Of a DNA stretch of 64,000 nucleotides, positions 19,562-33,037 are shown one piece after another. Below the pieces are notes generated by a model. It was not told the DNA's origin. It was given only the letters and a program-made list of their open reading frames with translations, and searched no databases. The DNA lies in assembly GCA_027575765.1 (NCBI GenBank), contig JANBPT010000057.1, positions 24,149 through 88,148 on the forward strand. Reading direction: 5' to 3'. Source of the DNA: Tieghemiomyces parasiticus (taxonomy: Eukaryota > Kickxellomycota > Dimargaritomycetes > Dimargaritales > Dimargaritaceae). A program made the position numbers and the translations under genes. How positions within the stretch are numbered: the stretch's first letter is position 1; every line of letters begins with the position of its first letter.

Positions 19562-22500
19562 ATAGAAGGGTCCTATCTGGAAGGGATGCCATACGACCCA
19601 GATCTACCTTCAACCCACCAAGTCCGCTGCGTTCCTTCACTGGTGTCCCCACCGTGGTCCCGTCCATAATGGGCGAGGAAAACGAACTGGGGGCTCGGCT
19701 AGAGGAGAGGGCCGAGGGAAGGGATAGACGTGGATTGGAGGGGGATGATAGGAGCTGCGCAGGGTGGGGTCGGCCGCCAAATAATCCTTCGTCATGATGC
19801 GGGGGAAAAAAACGCAGCTGCTGCAAATAGAGAGGGCTATCGCCGTCCGCCCTCCCCTTTACAGTAATTCCCCTAGCCTTATGTGACGTACGGAGGAGGC
19901 CTAAGTCCGTTCTCGAGTGTATGACCTCTCCTCGTGAGGTTTAAACGCGGTCAGGATTATCCTGGCGATAGCCAACGTGCTATCGCAAAGACATTCTACA
20001 GCAGACGCTATTCAAACTGGCCCAAGACGATCGTGTCTTCTTTTTCTCAGATCCTCGCGTCGCTCGGTCCCACCCGGCTACGTTAGCATCGGCCTGAGAG
20101 AGTGAGGCTCCGGGCTTCGTCGCGACCCCGACCACATTAACCCCACGTTTCCAACTTATGGTCATTGACTAGCAAGTAAGTCCAGCTTGTGAGATTTACG
20201 GCTCGGCCGAGGAAGAAATTCTGGGGCCGAAAGCGGTGTTTGGAAGAGGGCAATGCGTTGTAACGAAAAAAAAAAAGCTGTATTGGATGGCTCCGGTTTG
20301 TCAGCGTCTTGAGACAGGAGTATATGAGTGAAATGTATGGTTGGCCATCTATTGGCCCGTAAAACTACACAAGGGGACGGTCCAGTTACTGTACAACGCC
20401 ACCTCCCAGGACATTTCCCCGTCCTCTGGAAAAAGGCCACGCTGGTCGACTGCCAACCGTTTAGCGTCCACGTATGGACGCGTCACTGTGATGGTTACAA
20501 CGCTACCAATTATTTCTTGGCACCTTTCTTGCTGACTTTATAGTGTATACCACATGTGCCGGTTAAAGGTTACGCTCAGGTCGAGCTGCCGTCGATAACC
20601 ACCGGTAATGACCAGAGGAGGGAAATTCTTGGCGAAGCTCGCGTTCGTTAAGGTTCACTGAATGGTCGCAATACGAACCACCTCCGCCCTGTCCTAGGAG
20701 CTGTAAGCGGAGTAATTGGCCCCATATGCACGTAGTCGTGTACAAGCCTGGCAACCCCGCCTTGCGACTTGCCCTTTCGCATTTCCCACCCACGCCTGGC
20801 TATTACCCGTCCTTCCCCCCAATAATCTGCCCTCATTGGTCGTTGGTTATTCGTAAGCGACACAGCGGCGTTGACAAATGGCGGTGTCGTACCCTCTAGA
20901 TATCTTCCAGCCACGTCAAGCCTTCTATAGTGAACGGCTTGGCAACTAACCTCGCCGCCCGCCTCTTTAAAGAGCCGTTGACCAGCCATCTGAATTTACA
21001 TTTGTGTTTCTACCATCCGTTTTTTTTAGTGCGTACCCTGGCACTGACTATCCTATGCTCGGGACGAAGACCTCCTCTCCCAGCAATGACGAATGAAAGC
21101 GAATGAACAGGTGTAGAATTGGGCGGAAAAGACAGGAATGTTGTTGAAAAGCTTCGTTGAATTCACAAGTTCGACAAAGGGTTGCTGGGCTGACTTATTT
21201 AGGGTCATCGCAGGTGTGTAGGTTGGTCCTGATCTCAAACTTGGCTAGATAAATAAATGCCGCCCGTTACCGAACGAAAGGGGATGGGCGAACACGCCAG
21301 TAGCACCGGTAAATGATTGACACTGACTGTACAACAAAGTTTCCCAGATTACTAATCACTATTAACAGTAATAATTCCAACCCCCCTTATATTTAGACAT
21401 CCTCTATCCCTCATCCCTTCTAATGCAACGCCGTCACCTATCCTGGCAGCGCCCCATTGAGCCTTCATGTCGGAAATGGGCCTCTTTCTTCCCTCCACTG
21501 TCTCCCGCTTGGTAATCGGTGGCCGAATGCTCTATGGTCAACGATATCGGGCTACCGCCTCGATAGACGGCCCCTATGTCCCCCTCACTGCCCACTTCCT
21601 TCATCTTGTTTCAAGCCCTTTGCTGGCAACATAGCAAGTGACGTTTTACATTGACCAAAAGTGGCACCCGCTTGATTCACAAACCCAGAATGATCACGCT
21701 ACTGCATTTGTACGAGCTACCTCACCATCGGACGGCCCTGTCTTCAGTTAGCCGTTTTCGAATCGAACAGCTCAAGCTGATATAATTCTTGATGTAGATT
21801 AAGAACTGCGAAGAGGCAGTGCATGTGGCGGTGCCCCTTCGCCGATCGAGTTGAGGAATGTGCGGCCATATTGATTAACCAGCGGGATTCGCCACGAGCA
21901 CCTCAAGCTGCTGCCGAGCCAGGGAAGTATGGCCAGCGAGGAGAGAATCGGAATAATGAGATAAGGATCAAGCTGTTCTATTTGTCCGGTATCTCTCAGG
22001 GAGCGAGGGTGGGAGGAGCTGAAAGGGGGGTGCATCTTAAAAAAGAGGACCTCGTTCCTTCATTCCTAATGCGTATAGCCGAGAAATCCAGTTATTCCAT
22101 GGGTGCAATGATTATCTGCGACTTGCGACTTCCGATAGAATCTCATTCGCTACTACCGATCATTTTGAGATGGGTGGCGCAGGTGGTAAACTTAGAGGCT
22201 GGTCCGAGTTATTACAGGATCGGTTAAACCTGGCCATGCAAGCAAGAAACCAGCGATCCGTCGCGGTAAAAGCGGTTTAATAAGACCCTCAAGACACTCC
22301 GAGCAAGTGCGTAAGGAATGGAAGGCGAGCAACCGTAAACTGCCAACTGGTGAGGGTATTGAGGCGAATTTTGCGGGCTCGGTGTGCTCCAAACGTGCTG
22401 ACGGTACAAAAAAACGACATTAACGTCACAAGGATGGTGAGTGGGTCGCGTACCCGGAGATACCACAACCTTGATGCTTTATCTGATTTATTACTAGCTA

Positions 22501-23942
22501 ACTAAAAAAAATGTCAAATGAACACCCAACACGAACCCGGCCTCACCGAATACGTCTAAATTTCGCTGTTGTGGCAGCTTGGCGCCCGCTCGGTTGTCAT
22601 CGGTATTTGAAGTAGGATAGGAGTTTTAGAGCTCGGTAACCGGACATTCATACAGTAAAAGTTAAATCGATGAGCAAGTCCTAGCGATCCTCGGCCATAG
22701 CCGGTATGGATGGCCGATCACTAAAGCGTGCACTGGACGCGACCTCAACAGCCGAGTTGCTCTGGCTAATCGGACCGTGAATCCCCGATGAACCCTATTC
22801 CTATTCTCTACTCCCCTATATCCTTATCAGGAAATTTTCAGTCGCTCAATGCTTGGAACAGCGGGTAGTTACGCATGCTGAGGAGGCGTGGATAAATAAG
22901 TGAAGTTAATCATGGAATAACTTCTCCCTCCAGCTTATCCCCTCATGACCACCACTACGGCATGACAAACGGACATGATTTCTCTCGGTGACCGCTAATT
23001 TTAATAGATATCAAAAGCCCCCCTTCTCCATAATTCCAACGGCCGGCCTCCTCATCAAGGCCATTAGTCATTTCCTTCACTAACGTAACACCGTGAGGTG
23101 TTCGTCCTGTTGAGCACCTCGGTCGACCAGCGATCTGCTTAAAGCAACCTGCGTATTGGCTGACTAGAAAAGAGGCCAGACGTGACAGTGAGTATCCGTA
23201 AGAAAATGAGTGAGAGTATAGCAGAATTTCGACAGATGAATATACTAAAGAGTTACGGTAAATACTATCTAGGAGATCAAACAGGAAGCAGTACACAAGG
23301 TCGCCCCATGTATAGCAAGTGCTAACGTCCCACCGCCATCCTCCCGCCGGCTTATTCGTCAGCAGGTCCACTACGAACTGTTTTAGCCTTAACTTGAATA
23401 GGTGCCATCAGAATTGAGGTATGACGCTCTGCGTTCTCCCTTTCTCCTACCTCTAGCGGCGGGTCACGCCGGCGGGATTGACCAGGTGATAGTTGAAATG
23501 ACACATGCCCAACCCCTCCATCTTTGCCAAGGTAAGTGGACACAGCAGACTTAATCATCGGATCTAATCTCTGATATGAACAGCGCGATAGTAAAATATG
23601 TAAACGGTGAAGGATAATCTGGTAAGCCATCATCGACCTGCGCCTGTTCTAAAAACCCTGCCAAATGGTAAGACGTATTCTTGACAGCCCACGCGTCAGG
23701 TGATCCACCGACTCATATGCCACAGCCCAATAGTAAATGCGAGAGGGTGTGTTCTATCGATCGAGCAGCGGTAAGATTCGGTCTTGTCCACCTGGCCCGG
23801 CGCAAGAGGCGTCCCCCGGATAGAATAATAGTAGGGATAGGCAGCCCCAGCCCAGCCACTGTGTAACCCAAAGCCTTAGAGTGCAAGCCATCAAGTCTAC
23901 ACCGAATACCTACCCCTCTGCATATGCGACGCTCTTAAGGCA

Positions 23943-23958
23943 TTTTTTTTAAAAAAAA
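23943..23958. repeat. T8A8 palindrome
   Basis: Eight T followed directly by eight A, a perfect 16-base palindrome and likely rigid or bent DNA. No adjacent gene within 700 bp. Confidence 0.5.
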
Positions 23959-24665
23959 GAACTGAAGCGGAAGGTATGTCCTGTGTACTGATATGTTGTT
24001 TAGGTTGTACAGTTTTGCACATTGACACAAACAAAACTGCCCGATTCCCTCTATGGCGTATTTATCCTGGGTATTTTGGCGTCACAGCTGAAACGCCCCC
24101 GAATCGACCACAATTCTATGCGCGCTAGGTGATGGGGCTAATGGCTACGGCGCGGCAATTCGAAAAGGGTGTTCACGATGGCACCACACCATTTACACAC
24201 TTAGATAGCCACCAATGTGCAAGGTGAGTCGCGGTGGTAACATAGGTGAGCGTTTATGTAGGGTCTAGCGGCCCTGCTCCCATAATCTTAGCCGGAGCGT
24301 ATCGCCTGCCGGTCACACTGCTAGCCAACATGTGCACTCTCCTCTTCAAGCAAATGCGCAAGTAGTGGTAATTCCTACCTGCTGGTCACACCGGGCGTAC
24401 CAAAGTCAGGACAGTCCTTTGGTCAAGTTTTTTATCTTAGTCCTGTCACACCATTTAAAAGGCGACGTTCGCCTTGAAGGAAAACCCTGTTACCAACCCG
24501 CCACTTCGTCATTTGCCAATTTTAGGGTTTGCTTATTCCTAATGGCTAATGAGTTTGAATCCACACCTTAACCTCCTAACGTTTTTGGTTCTAGCCTATA
24601 ATCCGGATTCGTCTCAAATTGACTCTCCCCGAGCCATTCCTCTCCACATCTGGCCAGCAAGTCCC

Positions 24666-26672
24666 ATGATGAAGTCAGTCAATTGTATTTTGGTTATAAT
24701 CTTAGCCCTGACCTTGGCCGGTTCCACTCCCGCCCGGTCTCACGCTCTAACGGTGGAGAGTTTCGGCCCCAGCCTATTGGAGCGTACGTTCCAGGTGGTA
24801 GCACCCACCGGCCACGGCACCAAATTGCGGCCACGCAACAGCCGCCGGCCGGATTCGGCCGTCCCCCACGCCCACTTGGCGACCCGAAGCCTGGCTTCGG
24901 GTGTGGACCACGCCACCACATTCGCCAAAGAAACGTTCAACCTGACCGACAGCGACTATTACATGTCCTCGAGTGTCGAGTCGGATTTTGGGATGACCCA
25001 CGTCTACCTCAACCAATTGGTTCACGGATTCCCCGTACAGAATGGCGTCATGAATATTAATGTGGATCGAGAAGGCCGAGTCCTTTCTTACGGTAGCACA
25101 TTCGTTCCGTCTAAAGATACGCTGGGAGCGCACCCAGTATCGGTCTTGGTAAAACGCGACAATGAGGGATCCGTCACACTGTCCCCTGTCCAGGCTTTGC
25201 TAATTCTCGCGCGTACCTTGGGTTACAATGTTACTGATACAGCCCACGTTACCGCGGAACCCACCCGGCAGCTCGATACTGATTTCCCAGCGTTTACAAT
25301 TACCTCCGATGACCTTGGGTTCAGTATAGACTACGAGATCCAAGTGACCCCTTCCTTTCTAATCACTGACGCCGAGGGACTTGAGGCCGGATACGCCGTG
25401 CAGTTCCGAGACGCCACCCTGTGGTTAGAGGCCTTTGTGGCGTTGGCCTCCGCCGAGGTTACCTCGCTGGTGCACTGGTCTGCCGACGCCACCTACCGAG
25501 TGTTCCCCTTGGGCACCGTTAGCGAGATTGAAGGCCCGCGGCAACTAGTCATCGACCCGGAAGACAAACAGGCTTCCCCGGAGGGCTGGGTAGGCCACCT
25601 GGGTACGACCTCGGGCAACAACGTTCACGCCCAGGAGAACTGGACGGGCCGGCCTGCGTGGAAGGCCAACTACCGTCCCCACGTGACCAATGCCACCACC
25701 GGATTTGATTTCCCGCTTGACATGTCTATCGCCAATGCGGCGGCCGCCGTGGACTCGAAGGCTCACATTGATGCGACCATTACCAATCTGTTTTACTGGT
25801 GCAACTGGGCTCACGATCTGTTCTACCACTATGGCTTCACGGAGGCCGCCGGTAATTTCCAGGATCACAACTTTGGCCGCGGTGGGGACGAAAACGATGC
25901 CGTGGTGGCTTTCGCCCAGACCGGGTCGGGTCGTAACAGTGCCGTATTTGTTACCCCGCCTGACGGCCGGCAACCAGTGATGCGCATGTACCTTTGGGAT
26001 CGGAGCATGCCGGTCCGTGATGGCGCCCTGACCAGCGACATTATCATACACGAATACACCCACGGGGTATCCACCAGGTTAACTGGCGGCCGCAAGAACG
26101 TGGGTTGTTTAGGATGGGACGAGGCCGCGGCCATGAGCGAAGGCTGGGGAGACTTCTTTGCCGTTATATTACACCTAAACGCGACAGCTACCCGCACCAC
26201 CGCGGTAGCTATCGGAGCCTACGTGACGCCCGGAGGCCACGGACTGCGCCCTTACCCCTACACCACCAACCTCGCGGTCAACCCGGCCACCTATGCAGAC
26301 GTGTACCGTCCCAATACGCCTTTCCAAGGCAGTCACGAGAACGGTATGATTTGGGCGGCCGCCCTGTTCGAAGTATACTGGAACCTGGTCGATAAGTTAG
26401 GGTTCGATCCAGACTGGACCTCGGCACGTACAAATCGTGGCAATTCCCTGGCTGCTCTCCTGGTCGTCACCGGGATGAAATTGCAACCCTGTTACCCGAA
26501 TTTCGTCCAGGCTCGCGATGCCATCCTCCAGGCGGACGCTGTCATTACCCACGGCGAACACCGCTGTGAGATTTGGCAGGGGTTTGCTAAACGTGGGCTT
26601 GGGTGGCAGGCTCAGGCGGTCAAGCGGAGTAAACGAACCGCTGACTTTACCCTACCACCCGAGTGTGTCTGA
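24666..26672 (+). CDS. Secreted fungalysin metalloprotease (M36) with FTP propeptide
   Basis: Single exon, 668 residues from the ATG at 24666 (a second ATG follows directly); starting here puts a hydrophobic signal peptide (about 1-27, ending TPARSHA) at the N terminus. An FTP/PepSY-like inhibitory propeptide follows (~80-240, including VYLNQLVHGFPVQNG), then the M36 catalytic domain. The zinc motif HEYTHG is present with H462, E463 and H466, and the third ligand is E492 in SEGWGDFF, 30 residues after the first His as in characterised fungalysins. The late-domain block SHENGMIWAAALFEVYWNLVDKLG and several Asn-X-Ser/Thr sites are also present. It should be a broad secreted endopeptidase matured by propeptide removal. 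It stands alone between two gene-poor regions. Confidence 0.95.
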   Translation: MMKSVNCILVIILALTLAGSTPARSHALTVESFGPSLLERTFQVVAPTGHGTKLRPRNSRRPDSAVPHAHLATRSLASGVDHATTFAKETFNLTDSDYYMSSSVESDFGMTHVYLNQLVHGFPVQNGVMNINVDREGRVLSYGSTFVPSKDTLGAHPVSVLVKRDNEGSVTLSPVQALLILARTLGYNVTDTAHVTAEPTRQLDTDFPAFTITSDDLGFSIDYEIQVTPSFLITDAEGLEAGYAVQFRDATLWLEAFVALASAEVTSLVHWSADATYRVFPLGTVSEIEGPRQLVIDPEDKQASPEGWVGHLGTTSGNNVHAQENWTGRPAWKANYRPHVTNATTGFDFPLDMSIANAAAAVDSKAHIDATITNLFYWCNWAHDLFYHYGFTEAAGNFQDHNFGRGGDENDAVVAFAQTGSGRNSAVFVTPPDGRQPVMRMYLWDRSMPVRDGALTSDIIIHEYTHGVSTRLTGGRKNVGCLGWDEAAAMSEGWGDFFAVILHLNATATRTTAVAIGAYVTPGGHGLRPYPYTTNLAVNPATYADVYRPNTPFQGSHENGMIWAAALFEVYWNLVDKLGFDPDWTSARTNRGNSLAALLVVTGMKLQPCYPNFVQARDAILQADAVITHGEHRCEIWQGFAKRGLGWQAQAVKRSKRTADFTLPPECV

Positions 26673-29358
26673 TGGGGCATAGTATCGCCATCCCTTATGG
26701 CACCGTGTAGTTTGTAATCTAATTGGTCCCTAGTCCCGCGGCGGGTACTTCGGTGTCCTTGTTTGCCTTACTCGGTCATTTCCAGGGCTTAGTTCTAATC
26801 AGTGTATCTACCTAACCGTCTTGTATTTCTAGTTATTTTAGCACCTCCAATTTATCGGGCGATATAGTTAACAAAGTCAGTCGTCGTCATCTTGAAGGGG
26901 TGGCTCTGGCAGTTAAGAGTTGGGGAGAGAAAATTCTTTTTGATGAGCACAGTACACTCGTTATTTAGGGAAAACAAGCTCGGTTCAGCATGCCCGAATA
27001 CTACACCCGCACCCGAATTGGATGGTACATATGAATAACGCTACAAACGACTATAATTTCCAAAGGGTGCGGTCAAGGCCTATCCAGCCATTCTAGCACC
27101 TCACCTGTTTCAACTCCCACAGTACTCTAGACCAACAGCTCATGCTCAGCACACACAGCTTACGCCAACTATAGTGAGCGCAATTCCCCTAACCATGACC
27201 ACCCTCTTTTCCGCCCCTATCCTTCCAGGAACCTAAAATTAGTCCTAATCTCTGCGAAATAGAGAACATTGTTTACTCGACCCGATCGTTCATCAAGTAT
27301 CTAGGGCCTAGACCTATCCTTAACTTTCTACTTTGGCTATCCAACTACGCGGTTGGCAACTTTCTAAACCGGTAGTCGTGGCTGGATAATCCCAACAGTT
27401 CTTTTTTTGGCTGACAGCGGATTATTATCTAGGGAATCCGATACATCTCGGATGATGGGTCCTCTTGCTACTACCAGCACATTCATTATCAATTAGAAGG
27501 TTGTCCCAAATCAAGCGTGGGTGGTGAGGTAAGGAAAGATGTGGTGGGAAAAATTTCGCGTTTAGGACTATAGGTATCACTTTTGATTACCTTCCCCAGG
27601 AGGATCTAAGTCAGTCATGCCCACCTGCGTCTTCTCGTTAATGAGCGACCGCTCATGCCATTGACCATAGAAAAAAAAAACAGCAGTTGGAAAATAGGCC
27701 CAAGTGGACTCCATCCAGTTGCCCTTACCGCCAGACCTTGTTTGCGGATTAGCGCAGCAGACCAGTGTGAATATATCCATTGCTGGGTCAGAAGGCCCGC
27801 CCGCTCAAATTGGTGAGGTACATCGCTCTAAGCGTCGTACCAGAAATGATACTATACCTCATAATTACCACACTTCCTTCTCGCCTCTATGAAACATGTC
27901 CACAGGTCCGCCTGGCCCACACTGTCATGCACCCTCAATTTCCACTTTGCTTGCCGGGTACGTCTTGCACCTTCCAGGCTCCTTTTATTGTTCTCCTTAC
28001 AGCCTTCCGACTCCCGTTCCTATTGGGCCCTCATCCCACCCTCATGACTCACCTCATATTGTCTCTCTTCATGTTCCTGCCTATGTCTTTCATCTGATAC
28101 CACCTTGCATTGCCCAACTGACCTCACTCACCCTCACTCGCCTTGTCTAAGTCCCCATACTCTCTAGGACCAGGCCTATGGACATGGGATATATTGGCGC
28201 CAATAGGACTTATCCTGAATAATCTATCACCATTTACGCCCAAACAGTCACTCTATTGTGTTCGCCTTTCCTTAATTCCAACAAGAACCCGGCCCTCAAG
28301 ATAGCACTTACCATATTGAAAATTACGTGACAAATAGCTCCAAGAACCATCGAGTACCGGGCGAGATATCCACTCCAAAATATCTACATAATGCACTCCA
28401 AAGGTGCCCTAAGTGCCTACAGCTGCCCCAATCTAGTCTATTTTTGTATGCGTCGGCAAAATGAGGCCAGTTTCTAAATAGGCTTGGTCATGGGCCTTAC
28501 TGGAAAGATGTCAAGGTCCGTTCAGTAGACACCAGTCCGCTTACGAGTACCCTAAAAGGAGCCCGGTGCTACCATTTTCGAGCGTGTATGGGGCCAGTAA
28601 TTCAGAAACAGAGATCTTTGCTGGTTGAATGAACGAGCAGGCCAGAGAAAGCCAAAGCGAAATAATTGGGTGTGTAGCAGTGAGAAATCCGGATACTGGG
28701 GAGTATGGGAGTTATCTTTAGTATTGACGCTGGGGATCGTCGGTTTCAGGTATGCTAGCGCAGGACTGGCGCTCGGTAGCTCGGATTACCGGTCGGACAT
28801 TGGGACGTTTGGACTATGAATCCGGATTAGGTCGCAGACCGAGAACACACTTGGGCAAGATGGGCCGGCTGCATTCCTTATCCACAACCATAGATTATTT
28901 AGCGAGCCGCCTTACACCTCTCCTGTACCGAATTCCTTCAGGTTACTCTTCATGATTTAGTAGGACTGCACCGTAGCACAATCATGTTCGTACCTGGGCA
29001 GGCTTTGACATGGAATTACAGCATCATTTCGCTTTGCTTTACTTAAACGACAGAGTCGGGCACTACTAGAGTGATATTTCATTCGGTCTGGCAGACCATC
29101 CCAAGGCCAATCAAGAACCTATGCCACCTAATGCCAGGTTGGTGTCATTCTTACCCCTCTTTATATACCAGCGTATCTGAATCATCCTACATTTAGATGG
29201 GGTAACAGTAACCTTACACTATCAAGTTGACATTACATTAGTCCAGTCGTTGCTGAACCCTGTGCGCTACAATTGTACAATAGCATTCGTATGCTAAGCC
29301 GGTTGACCTCATTGACGATGGTGGGTGTTATCTAATATACTGAGCCAGATTGGACAGG

Positions 29359-29381
29359 CCTTACTGAGGAAGTCAGTAAGG
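29359..29381. repeat. 9-bp perfect inverted repeat
   Basis: CCTTACTGA, 5-nt spacer, TCAGTAAGG. One such hairpin is expected by chance in a window this size, so no function is inferred. Confidence 0.4.
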
Positions 29382-32300
29382 ATAATTTCACGCAAAGCAG
29401 AGGAGGAGGTGAAGGGGCAGTAGATTGCCAAACGGCTAATTGTGCTATTCCCCTATCCAACTCATGATAGACTGCGTGAGGTGCGTGTTTCCACATTGAA
29501 TCGACAGGGAAGCGACTTAATTGTCAAAAGGCTAGCGGCCCTACTGTTTTTCCAGTGGCTAAATCCACATCGGCTGTTGGCCTCCCGAACCTCGCCAGAA
29601 ATGCCGAGGTCATACCCCGTCTTCATCCCTAGGCCTCAACCCCCGTTTGCAGGACTTCTACCGCTAGATCAAATTTTATTGACCCGTTCGGTTCGATTTT
29701 TCTACTTTTCATTTATAGAAGGCGGAAAATTAACGGTTGAGTCACAAGTCTAAGCAAGACCCTAATGTGGGCCGGTGTTTCATCTCACATTTCCCTATTA
29801 AGTGGCTTCCATCCGATGGTTTTTTAGATGCGGGATTCGGAGGTACATACGATTACTCTCCCCCAACACGGCCGACCTTCCTAAAGCTCGTTCCCAAGCA
29901 TGATTCCTACACGGTCCAGTCAGCTATATTTTCCTAAACTAGAAACCTTCAACCACCGATCCTTCCTACCCTGCCTTCCCAGTACACGCGCCCACGCCTG
30001 TAGTTTGTAGCGGGAGTAATGGCTAACCCGTAAGCAGCCACAGCCCTTTTCCTGGTCGTTTCCCACTCACACCCCGAGTTTACTAAAGCAGTTCCCTTAC
30101 AGCGACTCATCACGTTGGTCCTTACTAAATTAGTAAACGTCACACTAATTCATTGCCTTCATACTGGGATCTGCAGAATTGAAGAAAAATAAGTATGAAT
30201 CCGGAATTCTTTGGATTGACCGAGGAGGCTGACGGTAACCTTCAAATATGAAGGTTTCAACTATGCTGAGACTGAGGTGCCTGGTTAGTGCCTTATATCC
30301 CTGACTGGAAAAAGTAATAGCGATGAAAAGGATGGTTGGTGCTAATGGTAAATTATTTACGGGGGCGGCTAGTAGCGAAGGGTAGAACACGGAGATCCGA
30401 AACTGCTCTTCTTGGTGTAGGATATATCCTCAGTTGCACTATACTTACAGTAGGCGCTTCCATCGTCACAAAGTCATCCTAATATCCCTGGCACTTAGCA
30501 ATACCTCTCCATCTCAACCCTGCCTCTGGCGACCAGTCTATTCGCTTACGAACACCTACCAAACGCGGACTCAGCGTTCGTGGAACTCGATGAGGATGAA
30601 TTCTAGCCTACCTGGCGTCGGGGATAAGATCCCTCGGCCACAGTAGCTACGTAAACCTCCTTCAGGCTACTGCACAGAGTGAGGTTCGCCCGTCTCCCTA
30701 ATGCGGAGCGGGGTAGGACACCACGGGGGTAACCTTAAACATGACCATGAACCAATAGGGGAAAATAGAAGATAACAGTATTCCTCTGGCCATATTGGTG
30801 AACAAGTGGGACTGCAGCCCTGACTAGATTGTGTCTCGTTACTTCCTGGCCTCATCTATAGAAGTAGGGCACAATCAGAATATGGCTACTAGGCCTGGGA
30901 GATAGCTGGGTTAGTAGATACCGCTAAGGTGGCCGAAATTCGTCTAATAGAATATCTGCCACTCTCGCCTCCCATTTGGTGGAGCAGGCTTAAAGGCCGA
31001 ATAGCCGGTAACCAACGAGTTTGAGGGCACCGCCCATCGGCCATTCCACACCGTAGCTGATCGATGGTATCCCTTTTCCTCGCTTACACCATCGGCCGGA
31101 GTTATCATGTGGAACTTAGTTTCACCATAGCACCCAACCGGCCAGTATTCTTTCAGAAAGATGATATCTAAGAAAGGCATTTTATCGATGGCGGGATAAG
31201 GACCGGAGTTCGGAGGAAGTAGGTGGTAACACAAGGGAAGGTGACGAGAGTAACCACAGTCGAATTCCATAGTATGGCTGCCGTAGCTGGTCAAACTGTA
31301 GCGGATGGGAGGAATTGGACAGTAGAGACGAGTCGGACTTTACCACGGAAGACAATTTGTGGAGTGGGAGGGGCGGGGATCTTACAAATAGTTCATGGCC
31401 AAATAGCACAGCAAGCTTATCCGAACTTGGGTGCTGGGTATTCCGTGGGGACAGGGGCTGCGACTGCCCTTGTCCTCTGTGGTATAACGCCCTTTGTCGT
31501 TGGGGGCCACAGTTAAACTCGGGCTATCGCCTAAGAATCGGATAGATGTAGATTGGATACTAGGCTTACAGGGATTAATTTGCAGATGCCCTGCAGATAA
31601 CCTAAGGAGGGCAGGGTGAAGAGAGCATTATGGTCACTAGGAAACAGGAGAGGTCTGTGGGCAAAGGTGGGCTGGCCTTCAAGATTCACTGTCAGTCACG
31701 CTCGCCACCCCCCCTGCCCAATTCCCCCTTTCTAGCAAGCGTTGTCTATCAACCAACGAACTATACAGTCATATCGCTCCTGCTCCACTCGGTCGCCACG
31801 CATGCTTGCAACCATCAACCGTAATCCCATATCCCTGTGTACTCCGGCCTGACCTTATTCAGTACCGAAGCCAAATGAGGGCAAATGGGGCTTGTCTTAA
31901 TAACGGGCCAGAGGGAAGGGGGAGGATCGGCGGCGTCATAGTAAGGCTGACTGGTTTAAATTACACCGACGTCGTCAGGTCGATGGATAGGAGGAACGCC
32001 CCATGAATGAGTATTGGTTATACTGATCGACCGTGCCCTCCCACACCCCTTGGCCGCCCCCCTCCCGCCCACCCATCACTTTGACGATTCTTTGTTTCCT
32101 GAACCGCTTAGTACAGGATTCGGCCAGACCCAATGGGGTTGACCCTTGCCGCAGGACCCCTGTGCGCCAGCTGAAGGGCGGCTGCGGTGTGTGCACGGAC
32201 GGACGATGGGAATGGACCGGGGTTTAGGCGCTGGGGCTGACGCCCACCGGGCACTTGTCCTCGCTCTACGGCCAGCGGTTTCTGCCCTAATCTTGTCCTC

Positions 32301-32498
32301 TATATGTGAACAGACTATTGACACGCCAGCGTTGTGTCTATCACACTCCCCGTATGTTCTGTAGCCAATCCTTTAGCCCCTTCGCCCTCCACCCATATCT
32401 TCACATAGACCTTACCGACCCAAGATGGCTTCCAGATATCTAAACGGAATTCAAACGGGTCCGCATGCCTCCTCTATATGGAGATCCCATTCGTGCGA

Positions 32499-32506
32499 TA
32501 TATAAG
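32499..32506 (+). promoter_or_regulatory. TATA box upstream of second Myb/SANT-like gene
   Basis: TATATAAG on the plus strand, about 530 bp upstream of the ATG at 33038 with no other gene between. It fits a core promoter with a long or intron-containing 5' UTR. Confidence 0.4.
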
Positions 32507-33037
32507 TAAAGGCCCCCGACCCTCGCTTCCTTTCTTTAGATCCGGTGTATCGTCTATCAGCTTTGCGGATTTTTACACCTTGCCTTGTCTCCGAACCACC
32601 CGCAAGTCCCAGCCGTGGCTTTGTACTTTTATCACGCGAGTCCCAACCTTTCGTCTACTTACAATAATCACGCACGGCAGACTGTTCAGTCGTACAATCC
32701 GTATGCTTTCTGTCAATTTCTCTATTCCACTTTTGAGTCTATGAGTCGCATTCCTCTGCTGGCCCATTGAAAGCCGTATCACTTGGTTATCCCACCTGTT
32801 CTTCTCATTACGCCGCCGCAGCGTATCCATATCACATTGTTTATGTCTGTATTTATATACTACCTGGTTGCTTATCACTTGACCGCCCTTGACCACATCT
32901 GATCTCCTCGGAAGGCTTCGATGGTGTGATATCGCTCATTTAAGCTAACTCATCGACGTCACCCTCATTCTTTTTACAGTTGGTGCCAATCCGGCCCGAA
33001 TGGATCCTTAGTTCCGTTGCACTTCTCCTTAACCATC

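Larger units (their letters stand above)
19312..24665. other. Gene-poor region (5.3 kb)
   Basis: No recognisable protein gene, tRNA or transposon on either strand. Open frames are short and motif-free. Present: a minus-strand TATA box (19554-19561) for the upstream Myb/SANT gene, an A12 run near 20265, a T8A8 palindrome at 23943-23958, and the fungalysin promoter at the right end with a TTTAAAAGG near 24455. Confidence 0.5.
26673..33037. other. Gene-poor region (6.4 kb)
   Basis: No gene, RNA or transposon recognised. Short inverted repeats occur at 27644-27659 (7 bp arms, 2-nt spacer), 29359-29381 (9 bp perfect stem, 5-nt loop) and about 30236-30255 (8 bp stem, 4-nt loop); each is near chance for this length. 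A pyrimidine-rich plus strand runs from about 27890 to 28150. The right end holds a TATATAAG element at 32499-32506 ahead of the second Myb/SANT-like gene. Confidence 0.5.

Noticed and set aside
23352..23633. Minus-strand frame that looked briefly like a reverse-transcriptase fragment
   Set aside because: No YxDD, no conserved RT blocks and no continuation in neighbouring frames.
29359..29381. 9-bp perfect hairpin as a functional RNA element
   Set aside because: One or two such hairpins are expected by chance in 64 kb, and nothing else nearby supports a function.
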